Shown in pieces: positions 27,301 through 36,739 of a stretch of 64,000 bases of DNA. Made by a program: the position numbers and the translations under genes. Numbering within the stretch: the first letter of the stretch is position 1; each line of letters opens with the position of its first letter. Below the pieces are notes generated by a model. It ran no database searches, was not told the DNA's origin, and was given only the letters and a program-made list of their open reading frames with translations. The stretch is from JAGVJT01 sp964471225. Its GTDB lineage: Bacteria > Pseudomonadota > Gammaproteobacteria > Legionellales > Legionellaceae. The stretch is taken from positions 11,252-75,251 of the forward strand of contig CAYYEZ010000062.1 of the NCBI GenBank assembly GCA_964471225.1, written 5' to 3'.

Positions 27301-30300
27301 AGCATGATCGATACCGTGGTCGGTATGCAGTATACAGTTGATGTTGAACAAGGGAAAATTTATTGCATGGATCATGCGCTCAGTAAAATTCCTGCTGAAA
27401 TCCAACAACATCCCTTATTTGACCAATTAAATCTGGATAGAAAAGCATCTTGCTTTGTTTCTAAAGATGGTCGTTTAATTCAATTTCCTGAAGCTAAAGT
27501 CAGAATTAAACGACGAGATGGTGCGTTTATTAGTATACAAAAAGAGTTAACGGTCAATGGGCAAATGGATTGGTATGAGCTAGTCGCATTGAGTGATGAA
27601 CAATATCGAAAATTTTTTTTAATTGACTCGTCATATAGAGAATCTATTGTTCATCCACATCAATTACCAGCATGTCTCACCGATGATAGTACACAAGCTT
27701 GGATTAAAGTCGACGGAGGAAAGGGTGTAGTTTTTCAAAATAATCAAGTGGTCTATTGGATTGAGTCTACAGGCGAATTACGATCTGTCGCGCATCAGGA
27801 GAATGTACTTAAATCTAACTCGGTTTTCCATCAGTATTTAAGTCAGTTTGAAGATCCGGAATTTTTCTGCGTGAATTTAAACGACACGACGCAGACTGGT
27901 AGCATTGATTTAGTGCGATATGGTCTTACATTTACGGTGGAGCAAGATAGGGTACAATTACCGAACTCAACACTATCGCTTGTATCCAATAGTCACTCGC
28001 CATTTCAACATGAAGTAGCACATTTGACGTTTGCTGATGATAAACAAACGAAATGCATTCTTCCTGTTCAACGGTTTTATCTTGATCCAGTCGTGTTGCA
28101 AAAAAAAGGTGAGTATATTGCATTAACACATGATATATCGAATCGGGTCGCAACACATACGTTGCAAGAGATGAGGTTAAAAAGCACAAATTGGCATTAT
28201 AGAGACTCAGAAAATTATATGGTGTACCCTTTGGTTCAAGGGATTCCAAAACCTGATACTGCAGCAAGCGCCTTGTATTTATGCTATGTATATTTAGCCT
28301 CGCATGAACAGCAAAAAGCGTGGGATGTATTGGATGATTTAAGTCGACGACTTTCAATGACAGGCAGTGCTGAGGAGCTCACTTTTTTGTCGTGGATTAT
28401 GGAAGAGCTCCCTCATCAAATCGAGGATTTTGATAAAAATCTTGTTTTAGAATCTCCGCGTGAGGTTGCGTGTAAGCTCAAGGCCCTATCACTTTATACT
28501 GAGTTTTTAGCTGATGGAGGAAAGCCCTCGTTACCAGTTGAGCAAGCAATGAAGTCAACTACGGCAAATGAATACGATGCACAGGAGAGTCGAAAACAAA
28601 TTATAAATTTTCATAAACAGTTAAAAGAAACGATTTATCAACATTACTCAAAACTCATTACAATGCGAGACCATCTAAGCGAATATTTTTCACTCAGTGA
28701 TAATGAATGCCAATCGCTGTTAAATTTTTATATGCCTAGACAAGAAGAGTCTGCTACCGGAGTACTCGCTTACGAGAAAAGAAGATTAACTTTAAAGCAG
28801 CTTTTAAAAGAAAGACGGGCGTTGGATGCAGTTCCAAATAAATCAGCGTCGATGGTAAAACGGATTACTGAAATTGATGAAGCACTCAAAAATCAACGAG
28901 ATATCATGAAGGTCAGTACCATTTTAGAAAAAGTTCAAGTTGATTTGAGTCGTCCTTCCAAATTTGATCGTGCATTGTTTAATCCTTCATGGATAAATAT
29001 AGAACGCTGGGGGTGTGCGTTTACAGAGCGCCATGATGAAGCCATTCATTTACTTTCGTCTAAGATTAAGGATGAGGAATTGATTGAGTATTTTCCGGCT
29101 TATTTGACTATCGCGAGAACGCCAGCACATCCTCATCACGAAAAACTAAAACAGTTTTGTAGTCATTATTTAATTGCACATAGAGATGCTCTGGCTACAT
29201 CGAGTACCGCTCATTTGGTGCAAATACTCTATCGAATTTTATCTAATCCTGAAAAATTGAGATATGTTCAGGACGTATTTGATCTTGATAGATTATATTC
29301 TGCTTCTCGCATTTTTGATCCAGAACCTCTTTTCATTTTACAAACAAAAGATGTTTTTCATGAGATTCTTATTGACACTCAAAGCATGATTACTGAAATC
29401 GCTGCATTAAATCATCCCTCTTCTCCATTACAAACACAGGCTAAAAATAAAAGTATTATTGAGAGAATACTGGATGATGAGGCACTCACTGAAGAAGAAA
29501 AAATAATAATTCAGCAACGTGTGATGAAAAACATAACGATTGAGTCACGTTTTATCGAGCAATTGAAAAATAACCCATCGGAGCAAGCAGCCGGTCAGTA
29601 TCAGTACGAAAGTATTCAGGAGCAGCGTCTCAATGCAGCTGAGCTCTTGTTATCGTCTGATATACGTCAAAAGCTGTTGAGTACTCTAAAAAAAATTATC
29701 GATGAACCTCGTGATGAGTCTAATGCTTGGGCCGAGGTGCTTTTGTTAGCTAATCAAGCGATGAATCCTGTTGATATTGCGGCTGGGGTGTGCCGCTATT
29801 TGTCAGAAAAAGACCTACGTCAATGCTATTTTCACGCGGATGTAACATGGTATCGTGAGCGAACAGGTTTAACGGATGATCAGTGCACGACATTGCACAA
29901 GATGATTCATGCTTGCGTGGCAAAAGACATAGAACAGCAACATGCTATGCGCGCTTATAAAGCAATTGAAGGAATTAGTGACTCATCTGATGAGATAAAA
30001 CGCGCATACGCCGCTCAAACGCTGATGAGTAGTACTTTGCCTGAAGTTGAAAATGATCCAACGCTGATGCTGTTTCAATATGAAGAGGACGTTTTATTGA
30101 GACCAAGGCAAGTTCAGGCATTGCGAAATCTTCTTTCGACTCCCCAAGATCCACATCAGTTTAATGAGGCGGTGGAAAAAATTATTATGGGTGGCGGTAA
30201 GTCTAAAGTAATTTTACCTTTGCTTGCACAAAAAAAAACCACAGGTTTAAATCTTGTTGTGATTGAAGTCCCACAAGCCTTACTTAATACAAATCATACA

Positions 30301-33300
30301 GATTTAAACAGCACGTCTTTACGTATATTTAATCAAAGAGCACATCGATTTGAATTTAATCGCGACAGTGATTCTTCTCCTGAGCGATTAGAGGATATAT
30401 ACAATAAATTCGTCAATATAATGACTAATAAGGAGTATTTGGTCACAACAGGCGAGTCGATGCAATCTCTGGAGCTCAAGTATTTAGAGCTTCTATTATC
30501 TAAACCTCGGGAAAAACAAAAAGAAGAGCGCTGGACCCAACAGGTGTTTTGGGCGAGTAAAATCAGCGAATTGCTCAAGCAACGAGGCGATGTGGTCATT
30601 GATGAGTTACATCAAGGACTCTTATTAAAGAAAAAACTAAATTATACCATCGGCTCGCCCTTGGTTATGAGTCGTGGCATGCTGGTCCATGCTGTGAATT
30701 TTTATGCTTTTACTCAAAAACTTGGGCATTACATAGATATTGATGCTTTATTATCTAGAGAGGATAGCCCGCTCTATGAGTGGGTTAATGCCGAAAATAA
30801 AGAAGCGTTACGTGCCTATTTAAATAATGAAGCCGTACCAGATTGTTTCGAACATGCCTCTATAGCGATGAAAGATGCCTTTGCTTTTTATAAAGAAGAA
30901 CTCAAATTATGGCCTCTGACTCAAGCGCGGCATTACAAAGAACATTACGGGCCTTCTAAGATCAAAGATAAATCAGCCTTACAGCGCGCATTGGCTATCC
31001 CCTACTCAGCCAATGATTGCCCGAACGAGCGAAGTCGTTTTGGTAACGCGTTAGAAATACTAAATTATACGATTCAATCTTTGCTACATGAGGGGTTAAA
31101 TGAAGCGTTACTCAGTGACATCATCACCGTCTGGAAGGCGCAAGCACAGATGGAGTTGATACGAAATCCAACGCGTTATCACTCATTGAATGACACTCCA
31201 ACAGGAATGGAAAGTCTGAACTATTTAGCGCCTCATGCAGTGAGTTTGACTGAGCTTGAACCTAAAAATAGTGTACAGATGCAGGAATTACTCAAACATG
31301 TACAGCATTATACGCCATTATTGCTGCACGTTTTAGAGAGGCGTATCCTTCCTCAAATTACGGTTGAACCACAGATTTTACACAGCGATGCATATAATCA
31401 TGTTGATTTGTATCGTTCAGCTCAAGGCGTATCTGGTACACCATCAAATCATCTAACCTATCACCATCGGCTGAAATTTAATGTGCAAACATCTTTGGGA
31501 ACAGACGGATATATTCAGCAAGTTTTAAAAGAAAAACAACAAAGAGCCGGAAGCCCCGTTCATGCTATTTCATTCCAGTTGCCACGCTCTAATAAAACAC
31601 TGAATGATTTTCTTGCAGCACTCATGGAGAGGATCACAACAAAAAATACAGTCCATGCCATAATTGATATTAACGCCACATTTGTTGGATTTAGTAATGT
31701 TGAAGTTGCTCGTGCCCTATCTCATATCTGCCAAGATAGAACACCGCCCATAAAATATATTCTATATTATGAAAAAATTAATGATGCAGATGTGCTTCAT
31801 GCTCTGGATATGACTGACCTAAAAAAATCAATAGTATTAGGCAGCAGTGACCCAGATGAAATTAATCAACGATTAAGCTGCAAACCTGATGAACGCTTTA
31901 CTTATTATGATCAAGCACATACGGTTGGCGTCGACTTGAAACAAGCGGACAATGCGACGGCTTTTTGTTTAGTAGACGAACACACCCATTTACAGAGCTT
32001 TCTTCAAGGCTGCATGCGCATGAGAGGGCTAGATCAGGGGCAAAGTATTGAGGTCGTGGTACCGGATCATATGGCTGAGTCTACACTCAGTGACTTGATA
32101 GAACAGTTCATTAAGAATGAGACGTCACAATTACATGACGATATGTTTTTTTCAGCTCTTTTACAAATGAACAATATTGTGCGTAAGCAACTTCTACAGC
32201 TCATCGCGTCGCAACCTGATGCAGACATCGATACAAAATACGAATGGGCACAGATTGCGAAACATCATTTGATTGAGCACAACATGGGATCTATCTATGA
32301 TCAATATGGTGCTGTATATCGACCGGTAGAAACAAAAGAGGCGCTTCATAAGCACAAATTGAAATTATTGGTTGATTGGAAGGATTGTTTGGAAAAAATG
32401 GGACTGAAGCCTGAGTCATATATTAAACAATCTGCCGACTTGATGGAACAAGTAATCAAGGATGCTTTGCCTTATTGTAAGCACATCGTGTTAAGTCCCG
32501 AATCTGTTAAAAATAATACAGAAATTGAGCTACAGCAAGAGCAAGAAAAGCAAAAAGAACAGTTAAAAGAAACATTAATTCTCGATAGTATTGCAGTTGA
32601 AAAAAAATATGTCTCTTGGGGTAAAGGATCATGGTTAACGAGATTAAACGACTCAGGGGACATTCCGATATACAGTAAATCTTTAGATTGGTTCTATAGA
32701 GACAGTGGATTCTCAAATACATTGTTAGGTACGGAAAACTATTTAGAGATAGTGATGACACTTGGACCAAGCACGACAAATGTAGATCATCCAAAGCCTG
32801 TACATGCGATGCTGTTTTGGCGAAAAGACAATGTTACAAAAGCCTACCTAGTAACACCTCGTGAAGCGGAGGAAATAAAAAATAAATTAGATGGTGCAAG
32901 TGATTCTGAAAAATCTAATATTTGGCTTGAGACCCCGCAACAAATATTACTTTCAGGCCATCGACCAGAGGGTGTCCTACAATCAAAATCATACCTATCG
33001 CTTCTCGAGCAAGCTCGATTCCTGAATGGAGGATGCGCTCAACTTATTGAGCAAGAAACTCCTTTCTGTTGGTTAAGCGAAGATTATGATAAAAAATTAA
33101 ATTACTTTAAAGATCACATCATGAATGCTCGTGAAACGCGAGAAGAGACATTGAGTCAACTTCAAGAATTTGTGCAAGCAGAGCTTCCAGGGCTTGATGT
33201 ATTTCGGAGCCATCCTGATGATAATTTAACGCAATATGATTGGCAAAGTAGCTATCCTGACGCGCCAGTCAGAGAAATTATGACTTATCGACTCTTAGCA

Positions 33301-33987
33301 CAGGCTTATGAGGATGCAAGACAAGGTCTTCTTTCAGTAGATGCTTACCCGTTACCTTATAAAGCAAATGAGTTGTTGAAAGACTATCAATATGCGTTAG
33401 CAGCAAGACAAGAACCTAAAACAGTATTTGAGTATATCCATCGGCATGCTGCTGAAAAAACGATAGCCTGGGGAGAGAAATATAAAGTTACCAGACTTGA
33501 GCAAAGACGATGTGAACATCTTATACAAGCATACGATAATGTTAATTCGGGTTATCCGTCAGAACTTTTTTCGAGGAATGAGACTGATTTAGAAATCGTA
33601 AAAAGATACGAGGCGCGTAGACAAGAAGCCATTGCAGCACTTCCTGGTATCGCTTATATCAAAAAACATATCGATGAAGATTTAACAAAAGAAGATTGGA
33701 GTTTAAAATATCCAACAGCCAGTGAGTGGGATATTGAGATTTTAACAAACTGCGCTAAAGCTTTGAGTGAAGTCAATCAAGGCAAAGAGTATGACGTTAG
33801 TTTATTACCAACCATCACATCCGAGATCGTCAAAGCGCGGCTAGACCAAGTTAGGCAGATCGATAAGATTAATCATGCTCGGGATTTAATGAGTACGTAT
33901 AAACAACAACGTACCGAACATGATATGTCTTCAGCATCTTCTGACGTGCCCAAAGATCGAACATCTGATCAGACTCAAATGCGCTGA
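24385..33987 (+). CDS. Giant DUF3638/DUF3645-type protein with SF2-helicase-like core
   Basis: A 3200-residue uninterrupted frame, by far the largest gene here. In the middle it carries the landmarks of the DUF3638-DUF3645 proteins known mainly from eukaryotes: a P-loop IIMGGGKSKVILPLLA (Lys1939), VVIDELHQ (Asp2073-Glu2074, a DExH-like motif II), the KKLNYTIGSP segment, SGTPSNH (Ser2350), the HTVGVDLKQADNATA stretch (about 2512-2527) and QGCMRMRGLDQGQS (Arg2545, Arg2547), which occupies the place of helicase motif VI. The N-terminal 300 residues hold G-H-A-M (His134), Y-N-S-G-S-G (Asn154) and L-S-G-T-C (Cys257), possibly a permuted cysteine-peptidase-like domain. Residues 300-1900 are helical and unknown. 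The start has no clear Shine-Dalgarno; ATG 24421 is an alternative. I see no signal peptide or membrane segment, so it is cytosolic or a secreted effector. Biochemical function is unknown. Confidence 0.9.
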   Translation: MKYINLLIFQEIMQENVSLKRLAHTSLDAELSGRVGLEGDQFKHAIAYLSDYLKEIAQDPTQLGENYSNIQNLSISMQQLALYEAEINLLNGEDVQHQKINTFAYESSRRVISLQPGEELLFPGGWSNKKGSGHAMIYQFNRDEQGRLIFSIYNSGSGIEHHEKVSTTSSEQFFPVKKYVLPEPIDNQELSSLLETIALGHCPRHPGRTGDLTTLNASKLYAELDKRLTFLNAEVQLVSADTRLKRFTTTGQLSGTCTQRSLHQLMKVHFDTLENYQHFILNFKMHALREFIATHPIPRSPKIAELLKLAIENNLKILKQPGVMNNPDEKRALEEELMRCKEQVLSSDAVSAPLAHGHYVHDELESYNVSVQKNSSDIYDDHQAISITARIDIHKPNMPDFSMPERPLTLSEVEQLISGCKEVLNQDPLWVLKHIEQAIIHFPLPKSTQDFTTPNPFYQEIERLDQFQTLVSHMSTLQGIYNQAIGKSGDNPGLSPFLITQCSMIALADQFNERHAQKHHDPLFHPYFSWYMNRLLEHISYSPHIATHHVQLDEQLIKLRSAYQQSEQKDLPDNLLNYYNALVHQNPQLSQLLTGLCKQDASINPDTIEQLEKENAVGLYYLLRRHQNGGFASLLYEQPTLSPLIEKIQHTIDFETLITQGLNACFLSGLKHTMISLTCVKKDGQPRLKFNSPVTALVSNFYLNNAFTYSLTGACNDALSYGPASSMHMLDQRRTENSIELEEKTVFDRQLYYLRLSPSNQINFTLDYFTHSLERFHDLNVQSYFRANLFAPGLLISELKNPEFMPRFDDFIQRGLRYFQSKDSRISAGFLFFIRLRMEVDCYAHEWNASGESRARLSATLALINTQIQSESDPENLASLHRYRLILASTIPEQISVEARLLSYFYVQTNANVLEPESAYDRFKLRQINQVLQEWIKTISPEQLSTVMKLLVAELLSLNVADLTLSGDYPRFSMIDTVVGMQYTVDVEQGKIYCMDHALSKIPAEIQQHPLFDQLNLDRKASCFVSKDGRLIQFPEAKVRIKRRDGAFISIQKELTVNGQMDWYELVALSDEQYRKFFLIDSSYRESIVHPHQLPACLTDDSTQAWIKVDGGKGVVFQNNQVVYWIESTGELRSVAHQENVLKSNSVFHQYLSQFEDPEFFCVNLNDTTQTGSIDLVRYGLTFTVEQDRVQLPNSTLSLVSNSHSPFQHEVAHLTFADDKQTKCILPVQRFYLDPVVLQKKGEYIALTHDISNRVATHTLQEMRLKSTNWHYRDSENYMVYPLVQGIPKPDTAASALYLCYVYLASHEQQKAWDVLDDLSRRLSMTGSAEELTFLSWIMEELPHQIEDFDKNLVLESPREVACKLKALSLYTEFLADGGKPSLPVEQAMKSTTANEYDAQESRKQIINFHKQLKETIYQHYSKLITMRDHLSEYFSLSDNECQSLLNFYMPRQEESATGVLAYEKRRLTLKQLLKERRALDAVPNKSASMVKRITEIDEALKNQRDIMKVSTILEKVQVDLSRPSKFDRALFNPSWINIERWGCAFTERHDEAIHLLSSKIKDEELIEYFPAYLTIARTPAHPHHEKLKQFCSHYLIAHRDALATSSTAHLVQILYRILSNPEKLRYVQDVFDLDRLYSASRIFDPEPLFILQTKDVFHEILIDTQSMITEIAALNHPSSPLQTQAKNKSIIERILDDEALTEEEKIIIQQRVMKNITIESRFIEQLKNNPSEQAAGQYQYESIQEQRLNAAELLLSSDIRQKLLSTLKKIIDEPRDESNAWAEVLLLANQAMNPVDIAAGVCRYLSEKDLRQCYFHADVTWYRERTGLTDDQCTTLHKMIHACVAKDIEQQHAMRAYKAIEGISDSSDEIKRAYAAQTLMSSTLPEVENDPTLMLFQYEEDVLLRPRQVQALRNLLSTPQDPHQFNEAVEKIIMGGGKSKVILPLLAQKKTTGLNLVVIEVPQALLNTNHTDLNSTSLRIFNQRAHRFEFNRDSDSSPERLEDIYNKFVNIMTNKEYLVTTGESMQSLELKYLELLLSKPREKQKEERWTQQVFWASKISELLKQRGDVVIDELHQGLLLKKKLNYTIGSPLVMSRGMLVHAVNFYAFTQKLGHYIDIDALLSREDSPLYEWVNAENKEALRAYLNNEAVPDCFEHASIAMKDAFAFYKEELKLWPLTQARHYKEHYGPSKIKDKSALQRALAIPYSANDCPNERSRFGNALEILNYTIQSLLHEGLNEALLSDIITVWKAQAQMELIRNPTRYHSLNDTPTGMESLNYLAPHAVSLTELEPKNSVQMQELLKHVQHYTPLLLHVLERRILPQITVEPQILHSDAYNHVDLYRSAQGVSGTPSNHLTYHHRLKFNVQTSLGTDGYIQQVLKEKQQRAGSPVHAISFQLPRSNKTLNDFLAALMERITTKNTVHAIIDINATFVGFSNVEVARALSHICQDRTPPIKYILYYEKINDADVLHALDMTDLKKSIVLGSSDPDEINQRLSCKPDERFTYYDQAHTVGVDLKQADNATAFCLVDEHTHLQSFLQGCMRMRGLDQGQSIEVVVPDHMAESTLSDLIEQFIKNETSQLHDDMFFSALLQMNNIVRKQLLQLIASQPDADIDTKYEWAQIAKHHLIEHNMGSIYDQYGAVYRPVETKEALHKHKLKLLVDWKDCLEKMGLKPESYIKQSADLMEQVIKDALPYCKHIVLSPESVKNNTEIELQQEQEKQKEQLKETLILDSIAVEKKYVSWGKGSWLTRLNDSGDIPIYSKSLDWFYRDSGFSNTLLGTENYLEIVMTLGPSTTNVDHPKPVHAMLFWRKDNVTKAYLVTPREAEEIKNKLDGASDSEKSNIWLETPQQILLSGHRPEGVLQSKSYLSLLEQARFLNGGCAQLIEQETPFCWLSEDYDKKLNYFKDHIMNARETREETLSQLQEFVQAELPGLDVFRSHPDDNLTQYDWQSSYPDAPVREIMTYRLLAQAYEDARQGLLSVDAYPLPYKANELLKDYQYALAARQEPKTVFEYIHRHAAEKTIAWGEKYKVTRLEQRRCEHLIQAYDNVNSGYPSELFSRNETDLEIVKRYEARRQEAIAALPGIAYIKKHIDEDLTKEDWSLKYPTASEWDIEILTNCAKALSEVNQGKEYDVSLLPTITSEIVKARLDQVRQIDKINHARDLMSTYKQQRTEHDMSSASSDVPKDRTSDQTQMR

Positions 33988-34033
33988 TTAATCAAACATA
34001 AGAAACGTTTTTCCATTACAAGGAGATCATGTG

Positions 34034-34486
34034 ATGTTAACGATAAGAACTGCAAAAAAGGAAGATGCCCCCCCGTTGGTCATTTTACTCGCACAAATGG
34101 GTGAGGTCTATCAACGTAGTATTGAGGAATTAGAAAACCGAATTTTATCTTTTAATAAAGAGCGTCATCAATTATTGATTGCAGAAGATAACCATCGAAT
34201 TGTGGGCCTCATCGCTTTTGGTTGCTACGAGCAATTCAGATTACAAGGGTGTTGCTGTCATATTGATACATTAGTCGTCGATAAAGCTTACCGAGGGAAA
34301 GGTGCAGGAAAAGCCCTTGTAAAAATTGCAGAGCAATACGCAAAAAAACAAGGCGCAACAGAAATAGAGCTCACCACAGCAAACTACCGTAGAGCCCATG
34401 GGACACATGATTTCTACAAGGCCATCGGTTACAGTGATCACGTAGATATTGATTGCACTTACTTTGTTAAACAAAAAGATTGGTAA
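34034..34486 (+). CDS. GNAT-family N-acetyltransferase
   Basis: A 150-residue acetyltransferase of the GNAT fold; the substrate cannot be told. The acetyl-CoA-binding motif A is clear: VDKAYRGKGAGKALVKIAEQYAK, with the R/Q-x-x-G-x-G/A signature near residues 90-95. Motif B, ending HDFYKAIGY, follows. AGGAG lies 9 bases before ATG 34034 (a GTG directly before it is possible). It follows the giant gene by 46 bp and ends 11 bp before a bidirectional terminator shared with groEL. Confidence 0.92.
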   Translation: MLTIRTAKKEDAPPLVILLAQMGEVYQRSIEELENRILSFNKERHQLLIAEDNHRIVGLIAFGCYEQFRLQGCCCHIDTLVVDKAYRGKGAGKALVKIAEQYAKKQGATEIELTTANYRRAHGTHDFYKAIGYSDHVDIDCTYFVKQKDW

Positions 34487-34497
34487 ACAGAACTTAT

Positions 34498-34526
34498 AAA
34501 AAACCCCGCAATTGCGGGGTTTTTTG
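34498..34526. terminator. Bidirectional rho-independent terminator between the GNAT gene and groEL
   Basis: A perfect stem CCCCGCAATTGCGGGG (34504-34519) is flanked by an A-run on the left and a run of T on the right, so it can stop transcripts from both sides. It serves two convergent genes. Confidence 0.9.
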
Positions 34527-34538
34527 AGTAGCGCGATA

Positions 34539-36185
34539 TTACATCATACCGCCCATGCCACCCATACCGCCCATGCCGCCCATATCGCCAGCACCAGCCG
34601 CTTCTTCTTTCTTCGGCAAATCAGCAACCATGCACTCTGTTGTCAGCATTAAGCTTGCAACAGAAGCTGCATTTTGAAGTGCCATACGAGTGACTTTAGT
34701 CGGATCCAGAATACCCATGTCAACCATATCACCGTACTCGCCAATCGCTGCATTAAAACCAAAGTTGCCTTTGTTTTCAACGATTTTATTGACCACAACA
34801 GACGCTTCGTAACCAGCATTTGAAACGATTTGACGCAAAGGAGACTCAATTGCACGACGTAGGATATCAACACCCATGTCTTGATCATGGTTATCGCCTT
34901 TCAAGCTGCTCAATGCTTTTTGAGCACGAATCAATGCAACACCACCACCAGCAACGATACCTTCTTCAACAGCAGCTCTTGTTGCATGTAGTGCATCTTC
35001 TACACGTGCTTTTTTCTCTTTCATTTCAACTTCTGTTGCAGCACCTACTTTAATCACAGCAACACCGCCAGAAAGCTTAGCAACTCGCTCTTGGAGCTTT
35101 TCACGGTCGTAGTCAGAGCTTGTCTCTGCGATTTGCGCACGAATTTGTGCAATACGCGCAGAAATTTCTTTTGACTTGCCTTCGCCATCGATAATTGTTG
35201 TGTTTTCTTTTGTTATGATAACACGTTTTGCAACACCTAGATCTTCTAAAGTTGCGCCTTCTAAGCTCTTACCAACTTCTTCAGAAATCACTTCACCATT
35301 CGTCAGAATAGCGATATCTTGAAGCATTGCTTTACGACGGTCACCAAAACCTGGCGCTTTAACCGCACATACTTTCACGATGCCACGCATGTTATTCACA
35401 ACCAATGTTGCTAAAGCCTCACCTTCAACATCTTCAGCAATAATCAACAAAGGACGACCAGATTTTGCAACACCTTCCAACACAGTCAACATTTCACGAA
35501 TATTAGACACTTTCTTGTCTACAAGCAGAATGAATGGATGCTCTAACTCTGCTGACATGTTTTGCTGATTGTTGATGAAGTAAGGAGAAATGTAACCACG
35601 GTCAAACTGCATCCCTTCAACAACAGAAAGCTCATTTTCAAGACCGTTACCATCTTCAACAGTGATGACGCCTTCTTTACCTACTTTTTCCATTGCTTCA
35701 GCGATAATTGAACCAATCGCTTCGTCAGAGTTCGCGGAAATAGAGCCTACTTGAGCAATCGCTTTGCTATCTTTGCAAGGTTTAGACATGCTTTTTAATT
35801 GCTCGATCACTGCAGCAACGGCTTTATCAATACCGCGCTTCAAATCCATAGGATTCATGCCAGCAGCAACAGCCTTATGACCTTCTACAAGAATAGCTCG
35901 TGCTAATACAGTTGCTGTTGTTGCACCATCTCCAGCAGTATCAGAAGTCTTAGATGCGACTTCTTTAACCATTTGCGCACCCATGTTTTTGAAGCGATCT
36001 TCGAACTCGATTTCTTTCGCAACAGAAACACCGTCTTTAGTCACTGTCGGTGCACCGTAAGATTTTTCTAGAACAACGTTGCGTCCACGAGGCCCCATTG
36101 TTACTTGAACTGCGTTTGCTAAGGCATTTACACCGGCAAGCATTTGTTGGCGAGCTTCATCACCAAAACGTAAGTCTTTAGCCAT
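34539..36185 (-). CDS. groL: Chaperonin GroEL (Hsp60)
   Basis: A 548-residue ATP-dependent chaperonin subunit that folds proteins inside a 14-mer cage with GroES. The start MAKDLRFGDEARQQML, the ATP-binding GDGTTTATVLARA near residue 86 and the flexible Gly-Gly-Met tail (GGMGGMGGMGGMM) are all present. AAGGAG lies 9 bases before the ATG at 36185; the frame extends 6 codons upstream without support. It is the second gene of groESL behind a sigma-32 promoter. One copy is seen here; other copies cannot be excluded. Confidence 0.99.
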   Translation of the reverse strand: MAKDLRFGDEARQQMLAGVNALANAVQVTMGPRGRNVVLEKSYGAPTVTKDGVSVAKEIEFEDRFKNMGAQMVKEVASKTSDTAGDGATTATVLARAILVEGHKAVAAGMNPMDLKRGIDKAVAAVIEQLKSMSKPCKDSKAIAQVGSISANSDEAIGSIIAEAMEKVGKEGVITVEDGNGLENELSVVEGMQFDRGYISPYFINNQQNMSAELEHPFILLVDKKVSNIREMLTVLEGVAKSGRPLLIIAEDVEGEALATLVVNNMRGIVKVCAVKAPGFGDRRKAMLQDIAILTNGEVISEEVGKSLEGATLEDLGVAKRVIITKENTTIIDGEGKSKEISARIAQIRAQIAETSSDYDREKLQERVAKLSGGVAVIKVGAATEVEMKEKKARVEDALHATRAAVEEGIVAGGGVALIRAQKALSSLKGDNHDQDMGVDILRRAIESPLRQIVSNAGYEASVVVNKIVENKGNFGFNAAIGEYGDMVDMGILDPTKVTRMALQNAASVASLMLTTECMVADLPKKEEAAGAGDMGGMGGMGGMGGMM

Positions 36186-36221
36186 TATTACAATCTCCTT
36201 CAAAATAGAATTTAGATAAGG

Positions 36222-36521
36222 TTACTTCTCATCAATGATGGCCATGATGTCATCTTCACGCATCACGACTAATTCTTCTGCACCCACTTTAACTTCAGTA
36301 CCAGAATATTTACCAAACAATACTTTCTCGCCCACTTTCACGGCTAATGCACGAACATCACCATTCTCAAGCGGCTTGCCCAAGCCAACAGCGACAACAA
36401 CACCACGCATAGGTTTTTCTGTAGCACTATCAGGAATCACGATACCACCGGCAGTCGTGCGCTCTTCTTCCATGCGACGAACAACAACTCTATCATGTAA
36501 AGGACGAATTTTTACGCTCAT
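36222..36521 (-). CDS. groS: Co-chaperonin GroES (Hsp10)
   Basis: A 99-residue co-chaperonin that caps GroEL as a heptamer. MSVKIRPLHDRVVVRR, the mobile loop EERTTAGGIVIPDSATEKP and the LVMREDDIMAII end match the family over its whole length. It is the first gene of the operon, 36 bp ahead of groEL. GGGAGAAATAC precedes the ATG. Confidence 0.99.
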   Translation of the reverse strand: MSVKIRPLHDRVVVRRMEEERTTAGGIVIPDSATEKPMRGVVVAVGLGKPLENGDVRALAVKVGEKVLFGKYSGTEVKVGAEELVVMREDDIMAIIDEK

Positions 36522-36613
36522 GTATTTCTCCCGTAAATATTTAGTTAAAAATCATCATACAACGCCATGTGCTTTGTTGTATTCAAACCACGTTATGGGA
36601 ACGTTGATTAGGG

Positions 36614-36641
36614 ATATGGGGGTTTTTTTTCACATTTCAAG
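36614..36641 (-). promoter_or_regulatory. Sigma-32 heat-shock promoter of groESL
   Basis: Read on the minus strand, CTTGAAA (36641-36635) and CCCCATAT (36621-36614) are separated by 13 bases. This is an almost ideal sigma-32 promoter (CTTGAAA, about 13-14, CCCCATnT), ending 92 bases before the groES start. It predicts strong heat induction. Confidence 0.9.
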
Positions 36642-36739
36642 GGGTAGGATAAAAAAATTTAACTTAGGCGTGACTTGCATTTTACCATAGAACTGAATGA
36701 TAATTAATCTCATTTAAATGCACATTTAGGGGGCATACC

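Noticed and set aside
36235..36690. Open frame antiparallel to groES
   Set aside because: Shadow of the highly conserved groES; covers its promoter and has no domain signs.
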